Shown in pieces: positions 34,701 through 42,904 of a stretch of 64,000 nucleotides of DNA. Origin of the DNA: Micromonospora aurantiaca ATCC 27029 (lineage in GTDB: Bacteria; Actinomycetota; Actinomycetes; Mycobacteriales; Micromonosporaceae); contig NC_014391.1 of NCBI RefSeq assembly GCF_000145235.1, positions 4,348,001 to 4,412,000 on the forward strand, read 5' to 3'. Every line of letters begins with the position of its first letter. Position 1 is the stretch's first letter. A program made the translations under genes and the position numbers. The notes beneath the pieces are model-generated. The model did no database searches, had not been told where the DNA came from, and was given only the letters and a program-made list of their open reading frames with translations.

Positions 34701-37700
34701 TCGCTGCCGCCGGCGCGCGCCGCGCTGATGCTCGCCGACGCGGACGCGGTCGCGCTCGTCACGACGAGCGACCTGGACCTGCCGGCGCCGGGACGGCCGG
34801 ACGGGATCGCCGTGGTCCACGCCGACCGGGTGGGTTCCGCAGCGGTGCCGGATCCGGAGCCGTGCACCGGCGAGGACGACCTCGCGTACGTCATCTTCAC
34901 CTCCGGCAGCACCGGCCGGCCCAAGGGTGTCGCGGTCACCCACCGGGCCGTGCACAACCTTCTGCACTGGGCGCGCCGGACGTTCCGCTTCGGACCGGAG
35001 GACACCGGGCTGTGCGTGACCTCGCTCGGCTTCGACCTGTCCGTGTTCGACATCCTCGGGCTGCTCGGCTACGGCGCCTCGATCTACGTCGCCGACTCCG
35101 AGCAGCAGAAGGACCCGGCGCTGCTGCTGGACGTCCTGCTGCGGGAGCCGGTCACGTTCTGGAACTCCGCGCCGACCACCCTGGCGCACGTCGTACCGCT
35201 GACCGCCGCGCACCGCGGCCGGCCCGGCACGACCGACCTGCGGCTGGTGTTCCTCAGCGGTGACCACACGCCGCTGTCCCTGCCCGACGAGCTGCGGGCC
35301 TGTTTCACCGCCGCCGAGATCGTCAACCTCGGCGGGGCGACCGAGGCCACCGTGTGGTCGAACTGGTACCGCGTCGGGACCGTCGAGCCCGGGTGGCGCA
35401 GCATCCCCTACGGCCGGCCGATCGACAACGCCCGCTACTACGTCCTGGACGACGACCGGCGCCCGTGCCGGCCCGGCGTCGAGGGCGACCTCTACATCGC
35501 CGGGGAGGTGCTCAGTGCCGGTTACCACAACCGGCCGGACCTCACCGAGGACCGGTTCGTGCCGTGCCCGTTCGGGCCGCCCGGCGACCGGATGTACCGC
35601 ACGGGCGACCGGGCGGCGTTCCTGCCGGACGGCAACCTGACCTTCCTGGGCCGGGCCGATCACCAGGTGAAGATCCGCGGGTTCCGGGTCGAACTCGGCG
35701 AGATCGAGCACCGGCTGCGCGGCCATCCGGGCGTCAAGGACGCGGTGGTGGTGGCCCGTGAGGAGGGCGGCGAACGCAAGCTGGTGGCGTACCTGCTGTC
35801 CTCCGGTGGCGCCGCACCGGCCGTCCGCGACCTGCGGGCCTTCGCCGCCGAGACGCTGCCCGACTACATGGTGCCGAGCCACCTGGCCGTGCTGGAGCAG
35901 TTCCCCGCCACCGACAACGGCAAGCTGGACCGCGCCCGGCTGCCGTGGCCGCTGCCGCCGGTCGGGCCGCCGGTCGGGCCGCCGGACCCACCGGGACCGG
36001 CGGACGCTCCGCACGAGCCCGGTGTCCGTCAGGTGCTCACGGAACTGTTCGGCGAACTGCTCGGCGAGGCCGTCGACCCGGCGGCCGACCTGTGGGACCA
36101 GGGTGCCACGTCGTTCACCATGGTCCAGGTCTCGGCCCGGCTGCACGAGCGTCTCGGCACGCGGGTGCCGGTGGCGGCGCTGCTGGAGAACCCGACGATC
36201 GACGGCATCGCCGCGCACCTGTCGCCCGGCACGCCCGCGCCCGTACCCGCGGACCCGTCCCCGGCCGTCGCGCCGCCTCCGCGGACGGTCGACGTGCTCT
36301 CCCCCACCGAACGGTCCGCCTTCGCCGCGGCCCGGCTCGACCTGCGCGACGACGGCGAGGCCGTGCCGCTGCCCGGGGAACACCCCGCGCCACGGCGGTA
36401 CCGGCGACGGGCCTCGCGCCGCGACTTCCTCGACCGGCCCGTGCCGCTGTCCACTGTGGCGGACCTGCTGAGCCTGCTGCGTCCACTGTCCGACGGCGAC
36501 CGGACGCGGCGGCTGTACCCGTCGGCCGGCGACACCTACGGCGTGCAGGTCTACGTCCACGTGCCCGGCGACCGGGTCACCGGGCTGCCGGCCGGCGTCT
36601 ACTACCACCACCCCGACGAACACACGCTGCGCCGCATCGGCGACGGATCGGCCCTGGACCGCACCGCGCACTTCGTCTACAACCGGCCGGTGTACGACCG
36701 GGCGGCGTTCCAGCTCCTCCTCGTCGGGCAGGCGCGGGCGATCCGCCCGCTCTACGGCGACGACGCCGACCGGTACCTCGCGCTGGAGGCCGGCTACCTC
36801 GGCCAGGTGCTGATGGGCGCCCAGGCCGACCACGGGCTGGGGCTGTGCCCGGTCGGCGCGGTCGCCGAGGCGCCGGTCCGCGCCGCGTTGCGGCTGGACG
36901 ACGGCCACGTGTTCCAGCAGGCGTTCCTGTGCGGTCCGGTGACGCGCGACGACGAGGCCGAGACGCCCGGCACCCCCGCCGCCGGTCCGCCGTCCGTCGC
37001 CGGGCCGGGCGAGATCGCCGTGGTCGGGGTGGCCGGCCGCTACCCCGGCGCGGACGACGTCGGTGCGCTCTGGCGCAACCTCGACGCCGGCCACTGCGCG
37101 ATCACTCCGCCCCCGCCCGGGCGGGGCTCCGGACCGGCCGGCGGCTACCTGTCCGGCCTGGAGACGTTCGACAGCATGGCCTTCGGGATCGCGCCGGCCG
37201 AGGCCGCCGTCCTCGACCCGCAGGTACGCGTACTGCTCGAAGTGGTGTGGGCGTGCCTGGAGGACGCCGGCCACACCCCGGCGTCCCTCGGCCGGGTCGG
37301 TGTCTTCGTCGGTGTGATGTGGCACGACCACCGCCTCGCCGGCACCGACCGGTGGCGCGACGGCGACCCGGCCCGGATCTCCGGCACCGGCTCCGAGATC
37401 GCCAACCGGATCTCCCACACCTTCGACTTCCGCGGCCCGAGCGTCGCCGTGGACACCTCCTGTTCCTCCGCGCTCACCGCCCTGCGCCAGGCGGCCGAGA
37501 GCCTCGACCGGGGCGACTGCGACGCCGCTGTGGTCGGCGCGGTCAACCTGCTGGCGCACCCGTACCACGTGGCGGTGCTGCGCGGGCTGGGCCTGGTCGC
37601 CGAGACGCCGCACCCGGCACTGGACGCCACCGCCGCCGGCTGGTCGCCCGGCGAGGGCGCCGGCGCCCTGCTGCTGCGCCGGCTCGGCGACGCGCGCCGG

Positions 37701-38237
37701 GACCGCGACCGCGTCGACGCCGTGGTGGAGAGCACCTGGGTGGGGCACAGCGGCGCGACGAGCCGCTTCGGCACGCCCGACGCGGCCACCCTCGCCGGGT
37801 CGCTCGCCGAGGCGGTGAGCCGGGCCGGGCTCACCCCCGCCGACATCGGATACGTCGAGTGCGCGGCCTCCGGCGCCGCCCTGTCCGACGCCGCCGAGAT
37901 CGAGGCCGTGGGCCGGTTCCTGGCCGCCGCCGCGCCCGGTCCCGAGGGGGTACGCGTGCCGATCGGCACCCTCAAGCCGAACCTGGGCCACGCGGAGGCC
38001 GCATCCGGGCTCGCGCAGTTGACCAAGGTGCTCCTCCAGCTGCGGCACCGCCGGCTCGTACCGACCCTGCTGGCGGAGACGCCCCACCCGCTCGTCGACC
38101 TCGACGCGCTGCCGGTGCGGTTCGTGCGCCGGCCCGAGCCGTGGAACGGCGTCCCGCTGCGCGCGCTCGTCACCGCGGTCGGCGCCACCGGCACTGTGGG
38201 GCACGTGGTGCTGCGGTCCGACGAGGAGGAACGATGA
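31713..38237 (+). CDS. NRPS/PKS hybrid: PCP-Cy-Cy-A(Cys)-PCP-Ox-KS0, thiazole-forming
   Basis: This 2174-residue protein begins with a carrier domain (Ser41, LGLGSLAAA). Two tandem heterocyclisation domains follow (about 95-490 and 500-900), each with a DxxxxDG motif (DAAIVDG near residue 217, DLLVADG near 633) in place of HHxxxDG. The A domain (about 915-1400; TSGSTGRPKG, ATDNGKLDR) has pocket residues D-L-F-N-F-S-L-V-W, close to the Cys code. A second carrier has Ser1467 (QGATSFTMV). A nitroreductase-like FMN oxidase (about 1550-1750, RRASRRDFLDRPVPLSTV, LYPSAGDTYG) would turn thiazoline to thiazole. The C-terminal KS (1767-2163) has Cys1917 (DTSCSSA) but ECAASGA where EAHGTGT should be, so it lacks a catalytic His and probably only passes the chain on. 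No AT is present. The next module must be on another protein, probably the right-hand PKS. Confidence 0.93.
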   Translation: MNEQTAIPDRVEIVLDVLSGVLPAGVTADADTALGDLGLGSLAAARLLLEVGAAFGTELPTDALRRCATARELAELAAHAAPAGAGLRPDVRPEPGRRHEPFPLTPLQEGYLLAKATGLPGCHLYREYDLPDLDVDRLRAAWGRLVGHHEALRLVLTPDGRQRVAERPPDWTMPVGDDAEDVRRRLSHHSYGPADEPLWTVEVTRTPDGGGVLHLSVDAAIVDGAGLELLVGQLRALHDDPGRELPAPGAGLRDLGVALAAHRDGDGYRAGLEYWADALRDLPPGPALPTSGVEPGPVRVPYTAALTRREWAAVTAYAGDLGVSPTAVVLTAFTEALRRAGADAAFSLVLTTNSRLWLPAEAAGVPGPFTSTTVFVAEATTGRPFAEAARAVHDRLRRDLEHADVPGVAALRELRSRRLPVPAQLPVVFTSLLDVGGTGADGRYAVSQTTGVTLDAQIGERDGELRVRWDVAEDAFGPGVVAATFAWFVNTLRWLRPVPDDAGRPLNDLQQAYFVARTTGGTGPWSGCQVVHAFAVDRLDLPRLEAAWLGLLAAHEPLRTVVTPDGRLVTCDDVPDRWHIPVTGPDAPGGVPSPDAVQRDMVGRAFPLGRLPQGELRVQVDEAGGATVHVALDLLVADGRSIHLLLRELMRRYAEPGTPVAGPPRAPQAAPDPHARRYWQDRLADLPPGPPIEARTGPRRRRTARVPGWTRIRRLARERGLALDALLMAALTTAIGTCHRDRFAVPLVRWTSRSEPFRPAELTALSWLAAGEPGEGLLDLAGRYDRQITADAAADGASGLAELRRLVLRRMRDGGAGYPVVCTGLLELGDVPLPDGVTAGPWLTCTPDVALDCIAIDEGDDTLRLFWDATEGAIGDDDLDRIFDAYRSALAELADLSDVVYGWNDTVVEFPHAGPVHLLFEAQARTRPEAVAVRGRGGTTSFGELNAVANRIAVRLRAAGVGAGSVVGISVARGPLMVAAVHGVLKAGGAYLPVEPSLPPARAALMLADADAVALVTTSDLDLPAPGRPDGIAVVHADRVGSAAVPDPEPCTGEDDLAYVIFTSGSTGRPKGVAVTHRAVHNLLHWARRTFRFGPEDTGLCVTSLGFDLSVFDILGLLGYGASIYVADSEQQKDPALLLDVLLREPVTFWNSAPTTLAHVVPLTAAHRGRPGTTDLRLVFLSGDHTPLSLPDELRACFTAAEIVNLGGATEATVWSNWYRVGTVEPGWRSIPYGRPIDNARYYVLDDDRRPCRPGVEGDLYIAGEVLSAGYHNRPDLTEDRFVPCPFGPPGDRMYRTGDRAAFLPDGNLTFLGRADHQVKIRGFRVELGEIEHRLRGHPGVKDAVVVAREEGGERKLVAYLLSSGGAAPAVRDLRAFAAETLPDYMVPSHLAVLEQFPATDNGKLDRARLPWPLPPVGPPVGPPDPPGPADAPHEPGVRQVLTELFGELLGEAVDPAADLWDQGATSFTMVQVSARLHERLGTRVPVAALLENPTIDGIAAHLSPGTPAPVPADPSPAVAPPPRTVDVLSPTERSAFAAARLDLRDDGEAVPLPGEHPAPRRYRRRASRRDFLDRPVPLSTVADLLSLLRPLSDGDRTRRLYPSAGDTYGVQVYVHVPGDRVTGLPAGVYYHHPDEHTLRRIGDGSALDRTAHFVYNRPVYDRAAFQLLLVGQARAIRPLYGDDADRYLALEAGYLGQVLMGAQADHGLGLCPVGAVAEAPVRAALRLDDGHVFQQAFLCGPVTRDDEAETPGTPAAGPPSVAGPGEIAVVGVAGRYPGADDVGALWRNLDAGHCAITPPPPGRGSGPAGGYLSGLETFDSMAFGIAPAEAAVLDPQVRVLLEVVWACLEDAGHTPASLGRVGVFVGVMWHDHRLAGTDRWRDGDPARISGTGSEIANRISHTFDFRGPSVAVDTSCSSALTALRQAAESLDRGDCDAAVVGAVNLLAHPYHVAVLRGLGLVAETPHPALDATAAGWSPGEGAGALLLRRLGDARRDRDRVDAVVESTWVGHSGATSRFGTPDAATLAGSLAEAVSRAGLTPADIGYVECAASGAALSDAAEIEAVGRFLAAAAPGPEGVRVPIGTLKPNLGHAEAASGLAQLTKVLLQLRHRRLVPTLLAETPHPLVDLDALPVRFVRRPEPWNGVPLRALVTAVGATGTVGHVVLRSDEEER

Positions 38238-38974
38238 GCAACCAGTGGATCAAGGGCCCGGCCGACCGGGACGCCCCGATGCTGCTGTACTGCGTCCCGC
38301 ACGCCGGGGGCGGCGGCTCGTTCTTCCGGCCGTGGCGCGCCGCGCTGGAGCCGTACCTGGGCGTCTGCCCGGTCGTGCTGCCCGGCCGGGAGTCCCGCCT
38401 GCGGGAGCCGCCGTACACCAGCATCGACCACCTCGTGCCCCCGCTGGCCGCCGCGATCAGCGCGCACGCGGACCGCCCGTACGCGTTGTTCGGCCACAGC
38501 ATGGGCGCGGTGGTCGCCTACGAGACCGCCCGGCGGCTGTCCGCCGGTCCGGGCGGCGGCCCGGCACGGCTGTTCGTCTCCGGCCGGCGCGCGCCGCACC
38601 TGCCCGCCCGCCGGCCGGACCGGCACACGCTCGGCGCGGACGAGTTCCTGCCCGCGGTCGCGGCGCTCGGTGGCACGCCGGACGAGGTGCTGCGCCGGCA
38701 CGACCTGATGGCGTTGTTCCTGCCGGGGCTGCGCGCCGACTTCGCGGTCAACGAGACGTACCGGCAGTTGCCCGGCCCGCCGCTGCGCTGTCCCGTGTCG
38801 GCGTTCACCGGGGACGCCGACCCGGAGGTCGACGTGGTGGAGATGCGTTCCTGGGCCGACGTCACGTCGGCCGGCTTCAGCCTGCGGGTGTTCAGCGGCG
38901 GGCACTTCTACCTGGCCGGCCCGCCCGCCGAGCTGGCCGAGGCGCTGCTGGCCGATCTCGCCGTGCGGTCCTGA
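38234..38974 (+). CDS. Type II thioesterase
   Basis: The 246-residue alpha/beta hydrolase has CVPHAGGGGSFF near the N-terminus, the nucleophile elbow FGHSMGAVVAYE (Ser89), an Asp in FTGDADPEV and a His in SGGHFYL. Length and motifs are those of editing thioesterases that clear misloaded acyl or aminoacyl groups from carrier domains. Its ATG overlaps the NRPS stop (ATGA) with GAGGAGG upstream, so it is co-translated. Removing unproductive starter or acetyl groups is the likely job. Confidence 0.92.
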   Translation: MSNQWIKGPADRDAPMLLYCVPHAGGGGSFFRPWRAALEPYLGVCPVVLPGRESRLREPPYTSIDHLVPPLAAAISAHADRPYALFGHSMGAVVAYETARRLSAGPGGGPARLFVSGRRAPHLPARRPDRHTLGADEFLPAVAALGGTPDEVLRRHDLMALFLPGLRADFAVNETYRQLPGPPLRCPVSAFTGDADPEVDVVEMRSWADVTSAGFSLRVFSGGHFYLAGPPAELAEALLADLAVRS

Positions 38975-38991
38975 GGCGGTCCGGAGACGAC

Positions 38992-39025
38992 GGAACGGGA
39001 CGGGCCTCTCGGCCCGTCCCGTTCC
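38992..39025. terminator. Perfect 15-bp bidirectional terminator
   Basis: Positions 38992-39006 pair perfectly with 39011-39025 across TCTC, between the thioesterase stop and the stop of the convergent aminotransferase gene. Confidence 0.9.
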
Positions 39026-39038
39026 CGTTTCTCCGCGC

Positions 39039-40400
39039 TCAGGCCGGCAGTGAGGCCACGACCTCCTGCGTCGCCTGGAGCAGGATCCGCGCCATCGTGC
39101 GCAGTTCCTCCTCGGTCATCACCAGCGGCGGCACGATCACGATGGTGTCGCTCGGCGCCGAGTGGATGATCATGCCGAGTTCCCGGCACCGCTCGGTGAT
39201 GCGCGTCGCGACTCCCAGCTCCATCGGGAACGGCTCGCGCGTCTCCACGTCGGCCACCAGCTCGACGGCGGCCAGCAGGCCGCACTGCCGGACGTCGCCG
39301 ACGTGCGCCACGCTGCGGAACTTGTCCAGCTCCTCGGCCAGGACCACGGCCTGCGCCTGGCCGTGCCGGATCAGGTCGTCCTTCTCGAACAGGTCAAGGC
39401 TCGCCAGCGCCACGGCGACGGCGAGCGGGTTGCCGGAGAACGTGTGCCCGGACAGCAGCATCTTGCCGTCACCGCGGAACGCGTCGAACACCTCCGCCGA
39501 CGCCATCGTCGCCGTCAACGGCATGTACCCACCGGTCAGGCCCTTGCCGACGCAGAGGATGTCGGGCGACACGCCGTCGGCCTGGCAGGCGAACATCGGG
39601 CCGGTACGGCCGAAGCCCACACCCAGCTCGTCGGCGATGAGCAGGACGCCGTACCGGCGGGCGATCTCGGCGACCCGGGCCAGGTGACCGTCGCGCGCCA
39701 CGATCATGCCGCTGACGTTCTGCACGCGCGGCTCCACGAGCACGGCGGCGACCTCGTCGCCCTCACGCTCCAGCACCTCCTCCAGCGTGTCCGCGCAGGC
39801 AAGGTTGCAGTTGTTGTTGCACAACCCGCAGCGGTACGCGTACGGCTGGGCGAACGAGCTGGTCTCGCGCAGCAGCGGCTGGTAGAAGTTCTTCAGGATC
39901 GTCATCTGGCCCACCGACAGCGCGCCGATGGTGTCGCCGTGGAAGGCCCCGCCCATGGACACGAACTTGTTGCGCTGCGGCGATCCCTTGAAGACCCAGT
40001 AGGAGTACGCCATCTTCATCGCCGTCTCCACGGCGCTGGAGCCGGACTCCAGGAACAGCACCTTGTCGATGCCCTCCGGGGCGAGCCGGACCAGCCGGTC
40101 GGCGAGTTCCGCCGCGCCCGGGTGGGTCATGCCGTAGAGCGTGGTGTGCGCGATCTTCGCCGCCTGCGCGGCCAGCGCCTCGTTCAGTTCCCGACGTTGG
40201 TGGCCGTGGATGTTCACGCCCAGCGAGGAGCCCGCGTCGAGATAGCGGTTGCCGTCGCTGTCCACCAGGTAGACACCCTCGCCGTGGGTGATCACCAGGG
40301 GCTTGGCGTTGAGGTAGGCGTCGGTGGGGGTGTACGGGTGCCACACGCGCTGCTGGTCCAGCGTGCGCAGGCGTTCGGTCTCCGTGGTTTCGAGGTCCAT
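39039..40400 (-). CDS. Class III (BioA-like) PLP aminotransferase with a four-Cys motif
   Basis: The 453-residue protein matches BioA/ornithine-type aminotransferases: RVWHPYTPTDAY near the start, SGSSAVETAMKMAYSYW, the PLP lysine Lys286 in CVGKGLTGG, and DELGVGFGRTG where most relatives have DEVxTGFGRTG. A cluster CGLCNNNCNLAC (CX2CX3CX3C) in mid-protein might bind a metal. Start is set at ATG 40400, with GGAG 9 nt upstream. Family members move an amino group to a ketone or aldehyde, often at a terminal carbon. True BioA would sit with biotin genes, none of which are here. A role in making an amine on the product or a precursor is plausible. It is divergent from the P450 gene, with two palindromes between them. 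Confidence 0.88.
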   Translation of the reverse strand: MDLETTETERLRTLDQQRVWHPYTPTDAYLNAKPLVITHGEGVYLVDSDGNRYLDAGSSLGVNIHGHQRRELNEALAAQAAKIAHTTLYGMTHPGAAELADRLVRLAPEGIDKVLFLESGSSAVETAMKMAYSYWVFKGSPQRNKFVSMGGAFHGDTIGALSVGQMTILKNFYQPLLRETSSFAQPYAYRCGLCNNNCNLACADTLEEVLEREGDEVAAVLVEPRVQNVSGMIVARDGHLARVAEIARRYGVLLIADELGVGFGRTGPMFACQADGVSPDILCVGKGLTGGYMPLTATMASAEVFDAFRGDGKMLLSGHTFSGNPLAVAVALASLDLFEKDDLIRHGQAQAVVLAEELDKFRSVAHVGDVRQCGLLAAVELVADVETREPFPMELGVATRITERCRELGMIIHSAPSDTIVIVPPLVMTEEELRTMARILLQATQEVVASLPA

Positions 40401-40472
40401 GCGTCGGCGCTCCGTCATCGAAGGGAACCAGGACAACAGCACGCAGTCCACCGGAAGAGGGCCGGTGACGTC

Positions 40473-40488
40473 TGCGCAGTAGTGCGCA
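40473..40488. promoter_or_regulatory. Candidate cluster operator, perfect palindrome
   Basis: TGCGCAGTAGTGCGCA is the closest fit to TGCNCA-N4-TGNGCA, with an extra C/G pair outside. It lies 73-88 nt before the aminotransferase start in the 195-bp divergent gap. Confidence 0.55.
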
Positions 40489-40498
40489 GGGTGGCCGG

Positions 40499-40514
40499 TG
40501 CTCAACTCTGAGCA
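40499..40514. promoter_or_regulatory. Second candidate operator in the same promoter
   Basis: TGCTCAACTCTGAGCA has the same pattern. Its centre is 26 bp from the neighbouring palindrome, about two and a half helical turns, and it is 82-97 nt before the P450 start. Two sites in one divergent gap would let each gene have its own. Confidence 0.55.
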
Positions 40515-40595
40515 GAGGTGTCGCCATGGCCCGGAAATGCTCATCCGGAGCCGGCGCCGACCGGTGCGGCCGAACGCTGGAGAGGGGACGCCGAC

Positions 40596-41834
40596 GTGAC
40601 GACCTCCGAACAACCGGACCTGATGTCACCAGCCGCACGGGAGACGGCCTACGACACCTACGCCGCCCTCCGCGACACCAACCCGGTCTCCCGGGTCCGG
40701 ATGCCCACCGGCCAGGACGTCTGGCTGGTCACCGGCTACGACGAGTGCACCAGCTTCCTCACCGACTACCACCGGTTCAAGACCAGTCCGACAGTGATGC
40801 CCGAGGGCATGGAGGCGCCGGCGCTGCCCGAGGCTGTGGTACGGCTGCTCGGCGGCAGCATGGGCAGCGTCGACCCGCCCGAGCACACGCGGCAGCGCCG
40901 GCTGGTGCAGCAGGCGTTCACGCCGCAGTACGTCGAACGGCTGCGCCCCGGCGTCCAGCAGATCACCGACCAGCTGGTCGACGGGCTGCTCGAACGCGAG
41001 GGACGGACCTTCGACCTGGTCGAGGACTTCGCGGTGCCGCTGCCGCTCACCGTCATGTCCGACATGCTCGGCATCCCCCGCGCCGACCGGGACCGGTTCC
41101 GGCTCTGGTCGGAGCTGCTGCTGTCGCTGGATCCGACCTCCGCGCAGTCCGCGCCACAGGGCATGAGCCCGGCCGAGGTGATGGCGGAGATCGAGGAGTT
41201 CGTGCGCTACCTGGACGCGCTGATCCAGCGCAAGCGCGCCGAGCCCGGCGACGACCTGATCTCCGGGATGGCCCTGGCCGAGGCCGACGGCGAGCGGATG
41301 AGCGACGACGAGCTGCTGAAGATGGTGGCGCTGCTCGTGGTCGGCGGTCTCGGCACCACGCAGCACCTGATCGGCAACATGGTCCTGGCGCTGTTCCGCA
41401 ACCCCGAGCAGTTGCAGCTGCTGCGCGACAAGCCCGAGCTGGCGCCGGGCGCCGTCGAGGAGATGCTGCGCTACCACGGCCCGATCGAGATCAGCTTCCC
41501 GCGGTTCGCCGCCGAGGACACCGAGATCGGCGGCGTGCCGATCAGCCGCGGCGAGATGGTCATCGGGGTCCTCGCGGCCGCCGACCGCGATCCCGGCCGC
41601 TACCCGGAGCCGGACCGGCTCGACATCGAACGGACCGCCAACCGGCACCTCGCCTTCGGCCGGGGCGCCCACATGTGCCTGGGCGCGCCGCTGGCCCGCG
41701 TCGAGGGGCAGGTCGCCATCACCACGCTGCTCGCCCGGATGCCCGACCTGCGCCCGGCGGAGAGCCTCGACGAGACGCCCTGGCGGCCCGGGCTCACGCT
41801 GCGCGGGCTGACCGCGCTCACGGTCGAGTTCTGA
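40596..41834 (+). CDS. Cytochrome P450
   Basis: The 412-residue soluble P450 has the heme loop FGRGAHMCLGAPLAR (Cys361), the ExxR motif in EEMLRYHGP, and an I-helix VVGGLGTTQ that differs from the common AGxxT by a Gly for Ala. Class I actinomycete P450s of this size hydroxylate or epoxidise polyketide and peptide products, using separate ferredoxin and reductase. None is seen here, so general partners must serve. GTG 40596 has GGAGAGG upstream. Leinamycin clusters also carry tailoring P450s, which fits this gene. The substrate is unassigned. Confidence 0.93.
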   Translation: MTTSEQPDLMSPAARETAYDTYAALRDTNPVSRVRMPTGQDVWLVTGYDECTSFLTDYHRFKTSPTVMPEGMEAPALPEAVVRLLGGSMGSVDPPEHTRQRRLVQQAFTPQYVERLRPGVQQITDQLVDGLLEREGRTFDLVEDFAVPLPLTVMSDMLGIPRADRDRFRLWSELLLSLDPTSAQSAPQGMSPAEVMAEIEEFVRYLDALIQRKRAEPGDDLISGMALAEADGERMSDDELLKMVALLVVGGLGTTQHLIGNMVLALFRNPEQLQLLRDKPELAPGAVEEMLRYHGPIEISFPRFAAEDTEIGGVPISRGEMVIGVLAAADRDPGRYPEPDRLDIERTANRHLAFGRGAHMCLGAPLARVEGQVAITTLLARMPDLRPAESLDETPWRPGLTLRGLTALTVEF

Positions 41835-41858
41835 CCGGGCCGGCGCGACCGGCTCCCA

Positions 41859-41903
41859 CTGCGGTTCGGCCGGCCGGCCGGTGAGCATCCGACCGAACCG
41901 CAG
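41859..41903. other. Inverted repeat upstream of the exporter genes
   Basis: CTGCGGTTCGG (41859-41869) is matched by CCGAACCGCAG (41893-41903). The 23-nt middle is made of CCGG repeats. It lies between the P450 stop and the exporter ribosome site (GGGAGGAG at 41904-41911). It may be a terminator for the P450 or a regulatory leader for drrA. Confidence 0.5.
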
Positions 41904-41917
41904 AGGGAGGAGACGAC

Positions 41918-42904
41918 GTGGCGAACGCCATCGTCGCTGACGGGCTACGCAGACAGTTCGACAAGGTGACCGCGCTGGACGGCCTGGACCTGGTGGTGCC
42001 GGAGGGCACCATCACCGGGATCCTCGGGCCGAACGGCGCGGGCAAGAGCACCGCCGTCCGGTTGCTCACCACACTGCTCGCCCCGACCGGCGGCCGGGCC
42101 GAGGTGGCCGGGTTCGACGTGGTCACCCAGGCCGCCGAGGTACGCCGGGTGATCAGCCTGTCCGGGCAGCACGCCGCCGTCGACGAGAACCTCTCCGGGT
42201 TCGAGAACCTGGAGATGCTGGGCCGGCTGCTGCACCTGGGCGCCCGGCAGAGCCGGCAGCGGGCCGACGAGCTGCTGCAACGCTTCGACCTCGTGGACGC
42301 CGCCGGACGCCGGGCGAAGGAGTACTCCGGTGGCATGCGGCGGCGCCTCGACCTGGCCGCCGCGCTGATCCGTACCCCCCGGGTGCTGTTCCTGGACGAG
42401 CCGACCACCGGCCTGGACACCCGGAGCCGGACGGCGCTCTGGGACACCATCGGCGAGCTGGTCTCCGGCGGCATGACGCTGCTGCTGACCACGCAGTACC
42501 TCGAGGAGGCCGACCGGCTGGCCGACCAGATCGTGGTGATCGACCACGGCCGGGTGGTCGCCGGCGGCACGCCGGACGAGCTGAAGCGGCGGGTCTCCGG
42601 CACCAGCCTGGAGATCACGGTCGGACCGGACGCCGACCTGACCGCCGCGCAGACGGTACTCACCTCGCTCGGCACCGGTCCGGCCAGCGTCGACGAGACA
42701 GCCGGCCGGATCTCCGTGCCGGCCGGGGACGGGGTGGACACGCTCCTGGCCGGCGCGCGGCTGCTGCGCCAGGCCGGCATACCGGTCCGGGACGCCGCGC
42801 TGCGCACGGCGACGCTGGACGACGTCTTCCTCGCCCTCACCGGCGGCCCCGGCCGGGGCACCGGCGACGAGCCCGTCAAGGAGACCGTGGAGGAGAAGCA
42901 GTGA
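41918..42904 (+). CDS. DrrA-type ABC exporter ATPase
   Basis: The 328-residue ATPase has Walker A GPNGAGKSTA, signature YSGGMRRRLDLA, Walker B VLFLDEPTTGLD and the C-terminal extension of the daunorubicin-resistance subfamily. It would drive efflux of the finished compound with the permease next door (GTGA overlap) and is the best self-resistance candidate in the window. The GTG start has GGAGGAG 6 nt upstream. Confidence 0.94.
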   Translation: MANAIVADGLRRQFDKVTALDGLDLVVPEGTITGILGPNGAGKSTAVRLLTTLLAPTGGRAEVAGFDVVTQAAEVRRVISLSGQHAAVDENLSGFENLEMLGRLLHLGARQSRQRADELLQRFDLVDAAGRRAKEYSGGMRRRLDLAAALIRTPRVLFLDEPTTGLDTRSRTALWDTIGELVSGGMTLLLTTQYLEEADRLADQIVVIDHGRVVAGGTPDELKRRVSGTSLEITVGPDADLTAAQTVLTSLGTGPASVDETAGRISVPAGDGVDTLLAGARLLRQAGIPVRDAALRTATLDDVFLALTGGPGRGTGDEPVKETVEEKQ

